Source: Microlunatus endophyticus (lineage in GTDB: Bacteria; Actinomycetota; Actinomycetes; Propionibacteriales; Propionibacteriaceae). Taken from it: a DNA stretch of 64,000 bases. Positions within the stretch are counted from its first letter, which is position 1; each line of letters begins with the position of its first letter. The DNA is taken from NCBI RefSeq assembly GCF_014646195.1, contig NZ_BMMZ01000010.1, positions 1 to 64,000 on the forward strand, read 5' to 3'. A program made the position numbers and the translations under genes. Below, piece by piece: positions 15,781 to 23,918 of the stretch. Under the pieces are notes generated by a model. That model had not been told where the DNA came from. It saw nothing but the letters and a program-made list of their open reading frames with translations, and did no database searches.

Positions 15781-16854
15781 TCAGCGCCGACGCCCCGCAC
15801 GCGGGACCCGGGCTGTGCTCTCCCTGATCACCAGCGCCGGCTCCATCATGATCTTCTCCCGGCGCCCCTGCGAACCGCCGCCTCCATCGCCGGACTCCGT
15901 TGAGGCCACCTCGGTCAGCAGCTGTTGGAAGGTCCGCCGGCCGAGCTCGTAGAAGTCGTAGTGCACCGTGGTCAACGCCGGGGTCAGGAATCCGGCTTCG
16001 GCGATGTCGTCGAAGCCCACCACGCTGACCCGCGCCGGCACAGCGGCGCCCGCCTCGTGCAGGGCCCGCAGCGCGCCGATCGCCATCAGATCGTTGGCCA
16101 CGAAGATCGCCGTCACGTCCTGGTCCCGGATCGCCTCCCGAGCCAGCTCGTATCCGGATGCGGGCGACCAGTCCCCGACCAGCATCGCGGCCGGTTCCAG
16201 GTCGGTGGCGGCCAGGGTGTCCCGCCAGCCGAGGTTGCGCTCCACCGCCTCCAACCGATCCTGCGGCCCGGCGATGTGACAGATCCGTCGGTGTCCGAGC
16301 TCGATCAGGTGGGTCGTGGCCAGCTCGGCGCCCCGGTGCTGGTCGACGGCGACCACCGGCGTGTGTCCTTCGATGCCCTCCATGGCGACCATCGGCGTCG
16401 ACAGCGCCGTCACCAGCGAGTCATCGAGCCCGACGTGCGGGGCGTTGACGACGATCCCCGCCACCGACCGCATCTGCAGATAGTCAACTGCATCGGCGAT
16501 CGAGGCCGGCGTCAGCTCCGGCAGGATCGACATGGTGACCGAGTAGCCGAGGGCCCGGGCACCCTGTTCGATGCCCGCCAGTGCCGAGGTAGGGCCGTCG
16601 ACGGCTCCCTCCATCGTCACCACACCGATCGTCCGGGACCGACCGCTGCTGAGCGCCTGGGCCGCGAGGTTGGGGCGATAGTTGAGCTGTTCGGCCGCAT
16701 CGACCACCCGGTCACGGGTCTGTCCGCTGACCGATCCTCGGTTGTTCAGGACTCGCGAGACCGTCATCGTCGAAACCCCGGCAAGGCGTGCCACGTCGTC
16801 AAGGCTCACCGTCTGCGACGACCTGGGTCGCTGCCTGCGGGTTCGTTCGGTCAC
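15781..16854 (-). CDS. LacI-family transcriptional repressor
   Basis: 357 residues from the GTG at 16854, which has GGGAGG seven bases upstream; upstream codons lack family similarity. The LacI helix-turn-helix VSLDDVARLAGVSTMTVSRVL is at about residues 16-36, followed by a periplasmic-binding-like sugar-sensing domain. It follows the GH2 gene on the same strand after 122 bases and is the likely repressor of the arabinoside operon through the paired GTTAGCGCTAAC sites at 23840-23864. That link is inference from position and operator type. Confidence 0.92.
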   Translation of the reverse strand: MTERTRRQRPRSSQTVSLDDVARLAGVSTMTVSRVLNNRGSVSGQTRDRVVDAAEQLNYRPNLAAQALSSGRSRTIGVVTMEGAVDGPTSALAGIEQGARALGYSVTMSILPELTPASIADAVDYLQMRSVAGIVVNAPHVGLDDSLVTALSTPMVAMEGIEGHTPVVAVDQHRGAELATTHLIELGHRRICHIAGPQDRLEAVERNLGWRDTLAATDLEPAAMLVGDWSPASGYELAREAIRDQDVTAIFVANDLMAIGALRALHEAGAAVPARVSVVGFDDIAEAGFLTPALTTVHYDFYELGRRTFQQLLTEVASTESGDGGGGSQGRREKIMMEPALVIRESTARVPRAGRRR

Positions 16855-16976
16855 GTGGTCGCCTCCCAACTCGCCGGTCCCGGGTCCGGCGGGATCAGCT
16901 GCCACACGACCACTCCGGGCAGGGCTCAGCCTATCGGGAGATCCGTTCCACTCCGCGGTGTCCAATCGAGGTTCCG

Positions 16977-19040
16977 TCAGCTGCCGACCGCTCGGCCTAC
17001 GTCGACGCTGGTGTGGGCGATGGTGCCGTCGGGTCCGTGGTAGCGCAGGTGCAGCCGTCCGGTCAGCGACTGTGCCGGGAGCATGGCGCGCACAGAGATC
17101 GGTTCACTCAGCTCGAACGGCTTCACGGTCACCGATCCGATCTCGTCCACACCGCCATCGCCGCTGCGTGACCCCGCCGGCCCCCAGTCGCAGACCAGTT
17201 CGCCGGTCAGGACGCCGGGACCGTGATGAGAGATCCGGACGTCGAAACCGACCTCGCCGGTCTCGGTTCGAAGATCGCAGCCGGGTCGCAGCGGCGCCAG
17301 GTCGACGATGATCATCGTATCGGCATGACTGTCGGCAGATGTCAGACCAAGATCATCTTTTCGGGACCGGTCGTCGTGCAACAGGCCCGCCATCTCGTGT
17401 TCGATGTCGTAGAGCTCGGTGTAGACGTAGCCGTTGTGATCGGTCTGCCGTCTGAGCTCCTGCGTCTGCCAGCGCATCACCCAGGCTCTTTGCACGCTGG
17501 TCTGGCCGGTGCCGTATTCGCTGTTCAGGAGAGCCCACGGGCCGGGCGGTGGATCGACGAAGAGATGCTTGCGCTGCACACCGTCCAGGTCGATCAGGAA
17601 TCCGGTGTCGATGCCGGACGCGATCCACTCCAGCTCGGAGATCCACGCGGCCTGATCGAGTGAGTAGATGTGCCAGTCGACAAGATCAGTGCGGACATGC
17701 TCCCAGCCGGAGTCGTCGATCACCGGCCGGCTGTCGTCCAGCGCCTTCGCCTTCTCGTACGCCTCAGCAAGGACGTGCTGCTTGACCAGGTCGTCGCGAA
17801 CACCCCAGTCCAGACCCCATTCCTCGTTGTAGAGACCCCAGATGATGATGCTCGGGTGGTTCCGGTCCCGGTTGATCATGGGCTCGATCTGCTCGGCGAA
17901 GGCTTCGGCGGCAGCCTTCGAGTAGCGGCTGACGCTGGCCGGCTCCTCCCAGACCAACATGCCGATCCGGTCCGCGTAGTGCAACCACCGCGGATCCTCG
18001 AGCTTGATGTGCTTGCGAATCATGGTGAAGCCGAGTTGTCGCGCCAGGTCCAAGTCGGCAGTCAAGGCCTGGTAGGACGGAGCCGTCCAGCCGTGACCGG
18101 GCCAGAACCCCTGATCCAGCACGCCGCGCAGGAAGATCCTGTTGTCGTTGAGATACAGGTGTGGTCCGCGCACCTCGATCTTGCGGATCCCCGACACCAC
18201 GGTCAGGCGGTCCAGGATCCCGCCGTCCCGGCGCAGCTCCGCCACCACCTGGTAGAGATGCGGGTCCTCGGGCGACCAGAGCCGCGGAGATTGCATGATC
18301 AACTCAGCCCGGCCGCCAGCCCCGATCTCGCCAGCCCCGATCTCGCCAGGCCCGATCTCGACACTGGGTCCGTCCAGCACGCTGAGGGTGATCGTGTCGC
18401 CGGGCTCGATCGCTCCCCCGGTCCGCACCACGGCGTCGAAACCGTCCAGACCGTCGCGGCTGAGCAGCTCGACAGCGGCGAGGTAGCCGGACGGCCGATG
18501 CTGCCACCAGACGCTCTGCCAGATGCCGCTGGTCGGCGCAAAGGAGCAACTGTCGTAGGGATCCACCGGCATCGACCGCTGTTTACCGTGCGGGATCGCT
18601 GCCTTGGACACCGGATTGGTGACCGCCACGCACAGCTCCACCCTGGATCCCGACTGCTGTGCCAGCTCGTCGGTGATGTCGACCTCGAAGGGAGTCTGCC
18701 CTCCGCGGTGATGGGCGACCCGGCGGCCAGACAGGTAGACCCGGCACTCGTGCTGGACGGCGCCGAACATCAGGACGAGACGATGCCCGGCCGGAGGCAG
18801 CGGTACGTCCCATTGCCGCCGATACCAACCGGACTCGAGCCAGTTCAGACCGACACCGGACGCATCGGTCTCCCAGCCGAACGGCACCGTGATCGTGTAC
18901 GGCCAGGAGTCCGGTTGGCTGCCGGGACCGCCGGGAGCAAACTCCCAGGGCCCGTTCAGCAGCCCCCACGCCCCATCGCGTACGGCATCAGGTCGCGGGT
19001 AGTCGTGCATCGGGTCGACCGCGATCGGGTGATCTGTCAT
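16977..19040 (-). CDS. Glycoside hydrolase family 2 (beta-galactosidase/glucuronidase-like)
   Basis: 687-residue GH2 enzyme. A jelly-roll sugar-binding domain (about 25-185), an immunoglobulin-like domain (190-290) and a TIM barrel are visible. The acid/base is Glu406 in IIIWGLYNEEWG and the nucleophile is Glu508 in LLNSEYG. No signal peptide, so it should act on imported oligosaccharides. The Ig-like domain contains a 15-base in-frame repeat coding GEIGA units. Its start overlaps the GH51 stop (ATGA), so both are co-translated. Whether it is a galactosidase, glucuronidase or arabinosidase cannot be decided here. Confidence 0.9.
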   Translation of the reverse strand: MTDHPIAVDPMHDYPRPDAVRDGAWGLLNGPWEFAPGGPGSQPDSWPYTITVPFGWETDASGVGLNWLESGWYRRQWDVPLPPAGHRLVLMFGAVQHECRVYLSGRRVAHHRGGQTPFEVDITDELAQQSGSRVELCVAVTNPVSKAAIPHGKQRSMPVDPYDSCSFAPTSGIWQSVWWQHRPSGYLAAVELLSRDGLDGFDAVVRTGGAIEPGDTITLSVLDGPSVEIGPGEIGAGEIGAGGRAELIMQSPRLWSPEDPHLYQVVAELRRDGGILDRLTVVSGIRKIEVRGPHLYLNDNRIFLRGVLDQGFWPGHGWTAPSYQALTADLDLARQLGFTMIRKHIKLEDPRWLHYADRIGMLVWEEPASVSRYSKAAAEAFAEQIEPMINRDRNHPSIIIWGLYNEEWGLDWGVRDDLVKQHVLAEAYEKAKALDDSRPVIDDSGWEHVRTDLVDWHIYSLDQAAWISELEWIASGIDTGFLIDLDGVQRKHLFVDPPPGPWALLNSEYGTGQTSVQRAWVMRWQTQELRRQTDHNGYVYTELYDIEHEMAGLLHDDRSRKDDLGLTSADSHADTMIIVDLAPLRPGCDLRTETGEVGFDVRISHHGPGVLTGELVCDWGPAGSRSGDGGVDEIGSVTVKPFELSEPISVRAMLPAQSLTGRLHLRYHGPDGTIAHTSVDVGRAVGS
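18315..18360. repeat. 15-base in-frame minisatellite in the GH2 gene
   Basis: Three near-identical copies of GCCAGCCCCGATCTC lie head to tail and encode repeated GEIGA/GEIGP on the minus strand, in a loop of the Ig-like domain. It is a likely slippage site that changes loop length without breaking the frame. Confidence 0.65.
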
Positions 19041-20545
19041 TGATCTTCCTTCTCGTTGCTGAGGCTGATCACCGACCAGCTCCTGGGTGGCAGCCGGCCG
19101 TGGACGACGCCGTCACGGGCTTCAACTCCCGACAGCAGTTGGGGCCCACCTGTCTCGGGCGTGCTCGGTTCGAGGACGATGTGATCGGCGACCAGGGTCA
19201 TCGCCGATCCAACGGCCGTGTCCGGCCGGTCGATGATCTTGATCTCCACCGGTAGTGCGCTAGTAGTGCGATTGACCAGGAAGACCGACGTCGCCGATCC
19301 GTCGGTCGTGGCCGCACAGCCCAGCCCGGGCAGATCGCCGTACCGCCGGCTGGTCACCGTCGGGCCGTCGATCCTGGTCTGTAACGATCGTCCTCGGGCC
19401 AGCCGCGCAGTTGCGGCCATCGGATGGAAGGTCGTCTGCCGGAAGACCGATCCGTCCGGCCGGGTGACGATCGGTGCGCTGACGTTGACCAGTAGCGAGA
19501 GACAGGCGACGCCGATCCGATCCGAGTGGTTGATCAAGCTCACCAGCAGATCGCCCAGCACCACCGCGTCCAGCGACTGGTATCGGTCCTCCGCGATCGC
19601 CGGCCGGGCCCGGACCTCGTCCCGGGTGGTGGTTTCGGTGGGCCGGGAGGACCAGACATTCCATTCGTCGAAGGCGACCTTGATCCGCTTGTCGGACCGA
19701 TGGCGCGCCGCAACGCCGTCGGCGAGCGCGATCACCTCATCCAGATATCGGCCCATCGCGTATCCGGAGCCGAGGAAGTCCGGCTCCGGCTGGCGTCCGT
19801 CGTAGTAGGCGTGGATCGACAGCTGGTCGGCGATGTCCCAGGTCGTGTCCAGGACCGTCTGGTCCCAGGATCCGTAGCTGGCCATCTCGCGATTGGAGCT
19901 GCCGCTCACGACCAGCTCGATGGACGGATCGACCTGCTTCATCGCGTGACCGGCGGCCAGGGCGCGTCGGGCGTACGCCTTGGCGTCGACATGGCCGAGT
20001 TGCCACTCGCCGTCCATCTCGTTGCCCAGACACCACAGCCGGACGTCATAGGGGTCGCTGCGTCCGTTGCGCCGGCGCCAGTCGCTGTAGCGGGTCGGGG
20101 TTGCGGTGTTGCAGTATTCGACCAGGGCGGCGGCCGCTTCGGCGCCTCGGGTGCCGAGGTTCACGGCCATCATCGGCTCCAGCTGGTTCCGCTCCGCCCA
20201 GCCGAGGAATTCATCGGTGCCGACCTGGTTCGATTCGATCGACCGCCAGGCCAGCTCGAAGGTGGACGGTCGCTCCGACCGGGGGCCGACGCCGTCCTCC
20301 CAGCGGTAGCCCGAGACGAAGTTGCCGCCGGGATAGCGGACCAGCCGGACGCCGAGCGCGCTGATCAACTCCTCGACGTCGTGGCGGAAGCCATGCTCGC
20401 CGGCCGTCGGATGATCAGGTTGGTAGATGCCCTCATAGACACAGCGGCCCATGTGTTCCACGAACGATCCGAACAGCCGTGGTTCGATCGGCCCGCGGTC
20501 GAATTCGGTGCACAAGGTCACCCGGGCCGGCCCGTCGTGGGTCAT
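19037..20545 (-). CDS. Alpha-L-arabinofuranosidase, GH51
   Basis: 502-residue GH51 enzyme that removes arabinofuranosyl residues from arabinan or arabinoxylan fragments. The N terminus has the family pattern LFGSFVEHMGRCVYEGIY; the acid/base is Glu176 in WCLGNEMDGEW and the nucleophile Glu294 in AFDEWNVW. A C-terminal beta domain follows. No signal peptide, so the substrate is taken up first. It sits between the sugar permeases and the GH2 enzyme in one operon. Confidence 0.95.
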   Translation of the reverse strand: MTHDGPARVTLCTEFDRGPIEPRLFGSFVEHMGRCVYEGIYQPDHPTAGEHGFRHDVEELISALGVRLVRYPGGNFVSGYRWEDGVGPRSERPSTFELAWRSIESNQVGTDEFLGWAERNQLEPMMAVNLGTRGAEAAAALVEYCNTATPTRYSDWRRRNGRSDPYDVRLWCLGNEMDGEWQLGHVDAKAYARRALAAGHAMKQVDPSIELVVSGSSNREMASYGSWDQTVLDTTWDIADQLSIHAYYDGRQPEPDFLGSGYAMGRYLDEVIALADGVAARHRSDKRIKVAFDEWNVWSSRPTETTTRDEVRARPAIAEDRYQSLDAVVLGDLLVSLINHSDRIGVACLSLLVNVSAPIVTRPDGSVFRQTTFHPMAATARLARGRSLQTRIDGPTVTSRRYGDLPGLGCAATTDGSATSVFLVNRTTSALPVEIKIIDRPDTAVGSAMTLVADHIVLEPSTPETGGPQLLSGVEARDGVVHGRLPPRSWSVISLSNEKEDQ

Positions 20546-20570
20546 GCGGTTGTCTCCTCGGTGTGTCGGG

Positions 20571-21482
20571 TCAGCGGGTGCTGCCGGCCAGTAGGCCGGC
20601 GATGAAGTGCCGCTGGAGTGCGACGAAGATGATCACGGTCGGGATGGTGGCGAAGGCACTGGCCGCCATCAGCTGGCCCCAGAGATCGGCGCTGCTGGTC
20701 GACATCTGGGATCCGCTGACATTGGTCGCCAGCCCGGCGAGCAACACGGCCAGGGTCTGCATGTCCTGGGAGTTGATCGCGACGATCGGCCAGACGAGAT
20801 CGTTGTAGATGTTGAAAAGGCTCAGCACCGCCAGCGCCGCCAGTCCCGGCCGGATGACCGGCACGATCACCGAGTAGAAGACCCGCAGGATTCCGGCTCC
20901 GTCGATCTTCGCGGCATCGATCAACTCGTCCGGCACGTCGCTGATCACCTGGCGCATCCAGAAGACGCTGAACGCGTCGATGGCTCCCGGGAGGATCAGT
21001 GCCTGGAAGGTGTTCACCCAGCCCAGTTCGCCCATCTGGACCAGGAGCGGGATGATCAGGACCAGCGTCGGCAGCATCAGCGTCATCATCACGAAGCCGA
21101 AGAGCTGACGATTGAACGGGAAATCGAATTTGGCGAATCCGTAGCCGGCCAGCGGGCAGAACACCATGGTGATGCCGCCCTTGATGCCGACCACGACGGC
21201 GGTATTGCCCAGCGCCCGGATGATCGGCACGTTGGCGAACATCGCCTGCCAGTTCCGCAGGCTGAAGTCTCGGGGATCGAAGCCGAGCGGATCGTTGAGG
21301 ATCAGCGATCCCGGCCGCAGCGAGTTGACGATCATCCACCACAGCGGGAAGCAGAAGGCCAGGCAGACCAAGACGATGACGATCCCGGCGACCACACGCC
21401 GCGGGATCGCGGCCCGTTCCTTTCGGTCGCCGACTGTGCGCACATCGGTGCGGAGGTCACCGGACATCGTGTCGGACACCAT
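20571..21482 (-). CDS. Carbohydrate ABC transporter permease (MalG type)
   Basis: 303-residue inner-membrane permease with six spans; the EAA loop reads DELIDAAKIDGAGILRVFYSVIVP. The ATG at 21482 lies just after a GGAGGAG site at the end of the MalF-like gene; a GTG at 21485 overlapping its stop is an alternative. It works with the next gene upstream and the binding protein; no ATPase is encoded locally. Confidence 0.92.
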   Translation of the reverse strand: MVSDTMSGDLRTDVRTVGDRKERAAIPRRVVAGIVIVLVCLAFCFPLWWMIVNSLRPGSLILNDPLGFDPRDFSLRNWQAMFANVPIIRALGNTAVVVGIKGGITMVFCPLAGYGFAKFDFPFNRQLFGFVMMTLMLPTLVLIIPLLVQMGELGWVNTFQALILPGAIDAFSVFWMRQVISDVPDELIDAAKIDGAGILRVFYSVIVPVIRPGLAALAVLSLFNIYNDLVWPIVAINSQDMQTLAVLLAGLATNVSGSQMSTSSADLWGQLMAASAFATIPTVIIFVALQRHFIAGLLAGSTR

Positions 21483-22399
21483 CACTCCTCCGATCTCAGC
21501 AACCGGACCGATACCAGCGAGAGGATCAGCACCAAGATCACCAGCAGGAACGAGTTCGCCGCACCGGTGCCGAGGTCCGAAGCGCCGATGTGGTTGTACA
21601 GGTACAGACCCGACGTTTGCGAGCTCGTGTACGGGCCGCCCTTGGTCAGGATGTACGGCTCGACGAACATCTGCGATATCCCCAACGTGGACACGACGAC
21701 GAAGAACGCCGTGGCCCTGCGAACCAACGGCACCGTGATCGAGAAGAACGTGCGCAGCGGCCCGGCACCATCGATCGCGGCGGCTTCGTACACCTCACGC
21801 GAGATCTGCTGGACGGCGGCGAGCATGATGATCAGCGCGAATCCGCTGCTCTTCCACAGGATGAAGAGCGCGATCGTCGGCTTGGACCAGAAGGTTGTCG
21901 TCAGCCATCCGATCTTGGGCAGGCCGACCGCGGCCAGGATGTAGTTCGTCACACCGAAGTTGGTGTCGAACAACAGGATGAACGCCTGCGCCATCGCCGC
22001 GACCGGGGTGACGTAGGGAAGTATCGTCACGGTCCGCAACACCTTCGCGTACCAGCGGCCACTGCGCGACAACGCTGCGGCGACGGCGATCGCGAGCACC
22101 GTCTGGACGGGCACGATCAGCAGCCACACCGCACCGGAATTCAGCAGCGATCCCCAGAAGTCCGAGTTGGTCAGCAGGTACGTGTAGTTGGACAAGCCGA
22201 TCCAGTGCAGCGTCCCGGACCCGTGCCAATCGGTGAAGCTCAGCTGGATGGCGAAGATCAGCGGATAAGCGCCGAAAGCAGCGAACAGTACGAAGAACGG
22301 CAGGATCAGCAGATATCCCGCCCACCATTGGCGCGGCAACCTGCGCCGGGTCGTCGTCGCCCGGCGCAGCCCGGTTCGTGAGCCGGCGAGCGCGGTCAT
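21482..22399 (-). CDS. Sugar ABC transporter permease (MalF type)
   Basis: 305-residue permease with a basic N terminus (RRATTTRRR), six membrane spans and the EAA motif EVYEAAAIDGAGPLRTFFSITVP. It overlaps the binding-protein stop by four bases (ATGA). Together with the following gene it forms the pore of the importer feeding GH51 and GH2. Confidence 0.93.
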   Translation of the reverse strand: MTALAGSRTGLRRATTTRRRLPRQWWAGYLLILPFFVLFAAFGAYPLIFAIQLSFTDWHGSGTLHWIGLSNYTYLLTNSDFWGSLLNSGAVWLLIVPVQTVLAIAVAAALSRSGRWYAKVLRTVTILPYVTPVAAMAQAFILLFDTNFGVTNYILAAVGLPKIGWLTTTFWSKPTIALFILWKSSGFALIIMLAAVQQISREVYEAAAIDGAGPLRTFFSITVPLVRRATAFFVVVSTLGISQMFVEPYILTKGGPYTSSQTSGLYLYNHIGASDLGTGAANSFLLVILVLILSLVSVRLLRSEE

Positions 22400-23784
22400 C
22401 GCTGCCTGTCGACCAGATTCTTCTGGATCTGCTCGGTCGACTTGGAGATCACGTCATCGACGCTCATCGAGCCGTCGATCATCTTCTGCATGTTGACGCC
22501 GAGATAGTTGGCCGCCTGGTTGAACCACGGCGGGATCCGATAGCCCGGCGGGATGGCCAGCGCGGCCTTGGTGTCGACCGGCCACAGATCCTGGTTTCCC
22601 AGTTGGGAGACCGGCTTGAACAAGGCAGGGCCGTTGAGCGCCGCCTTGACTGACGGCAGCGAGGTGTTCAGCCCGTTCGCGTAGGTCTTGTTGGGCCCGT
22701 AGACGGTCGAGTAGCCGATCTTGTTGTAGAGCGCGAATTCGTAGAACAGCCAGGCGAGCTCAGGATTCTTCGCCTTCAACGGAATGACGAAGGAGCTGCC
22801 GCCCATCACACCGGACCGGGCGCCGCCTTCCTTCCAGGCCGGCAGCTGGGTGACCCGCCACTTGCCGACCGACTTCTTCAGGCCCGACTGGGGCAGGAAG
22901 TCGAACCAGATTGCCCACGGGACAAGGGAGATGGTGTCGTTGTCGAGCATCGCGATCTGGCCGGTACTGGCGAATTTGGTCCGAGCACCAAGGCCATGGT
23001 CGGCGACCTGCTTGATCCAGGTCAGGGCATTCCTGGTGGCTGGAGTGTCAATCGTCAGCTTGCCTTCACCGTCGACCAGGCCGCTGCCCTGCTGCTGGTT
23101 GACCAACATCATCAGCCACTGCAGCCCGAGATTGGAGTCCTGCTCGAGCGGGATCGGCTTGGCCTTCGGATTCTTGGATTTGATCTTGTCCGCGGCGTCG
23201 AGCAGCAGGTCGTAGCTGGTCAGCGAGTCCGGATCGACGCCGGCCCGGGACAGGATGTCCTCGCGATAGTAGAGCAGACCGGGATCGGTATCCCAGGGGA
23301 TGCCGACCAGCTTCCCGTCGATCGTGTTGACGTCGAGCTTGAACTGGACCGTGTCGGACAAGTGCGGCTTCATCAGCGTCGACAAGTCGTAGAGATGGTC
23401 GGCCTGGCCGACGATGTTGACGTCCTCGTAGAAGGATCCGTCGGGGACGGCGGTGCCGCTGATCAAGGTCGGCGGGAGCTTGGTGTCGATATCCAGCCCG
23501 ACCATGTCGACCGTGATCTTCGGGTAGACCTTGTTGAAGGCAGGTATCACCGTCTTGAAGACCTTGAGCAGATCGTCGTTGCGCATCCAGAGGGTGATCG
23601 ACCCGCTGGCCGTGGGACTCGGTTGGGGTTTCAGCGGTTGCTGCGAGGTGGACGATCCCGGCGTGCAGGCCATCAGTGCCGACGAGGTGGCCGCCAAGCC
23701 GCCGAGCCCCGCAGCCGCCCTGAGCAGCGAACGCCGATCCAGCATCCGCTCGCGTAACTGATTCGTGTGAGTGTGACCGGTCAT
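22396..23784 (-). CDS. Sugar ABC transporter substrate-binding lipoprotein
   Basis: 462-residue family 1 binding protein. The leader contains a twin-arginine (DRRSLLRAAAGLGG) and the lipobox LMAC near residue 40, so it is a probable Tat-exported lipoprotein. Given the intracellular GH51 and GH2 enzymes, the ligand is probably an arabinose- or galactose-containing oligosaccharide. First gene of the operon under the double operator at 23838-23866. Confidence 0.93.
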   Translation of the reverse strand: MTGHTHTNQLRERMLDRRSLLRAAAGLGGLAATSSALMACTPGSSTSQQPLKPQPSPTASGSITLWMRNDDLLKVFKTVIPAFNKVYPKITVDMVGLDIDTKLPPTLISGTAVPDGSFYEDVNIVGQADHLYDLSTLMKPHLSDTVQFKLDVNTIDGKLVGIPWDTDPGLLYYREDILSRAGVDPDSLTSYDLLLDAADKIKSKNPKAKPIPLEQDSNLGLQWLMMLVNQQQGSGLVDGEGKLTIDTPATRNALTWIKQVADHGLGARTKFASTGQIAMLDNDTISLVPWAIWFDFLPQSGLKKSVGKWRVTQLPAWKEGGARSGVMGGSSFVIPLKAKNPELAWLFYEFALYNKIGYSTVYGPNKTYANGLNTSLPSVKAALNGPALFKPVSQLGNQDLWPVDTKAALAIPPGYRIPPWFNQAANYLGVNMQKMIDGSMSVDDVISKSTEQIQKNLVDRQR

Positions 23785-23837
23785 CGTTGACCTTCCAGGT
23801 GGGCCGACCTTGGCCGGACCGCGACGGGTTTTCCATG

Positions 23838-23866
23838 ATGTTAGCGCTAACAGTTAGCGCTAACAA
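23838..23866 (-). promoter_or_regulatory. Promoter with two tandem LacI-type operators
   Basis: Two identical perfect palindromes GTTAGCGCTAAC lie at 23840-23851 and 23853-23864, centres 13 bases apart. On the minus strand they form a promoter by themselves: -35 TTGTTA (23866-23861), 17-base spacer, -10 TAACAT (23843-23838). A bound LacI-family repressor would cover both boxes. The start codon is 54 bases downstream. Confidence 0.8.
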
Positions 23867-23918
23867 GACCCACTCCGAGGTTTGACAACCAATGCCGCGA
23901 ACCGAGCGCGGCTGACGA

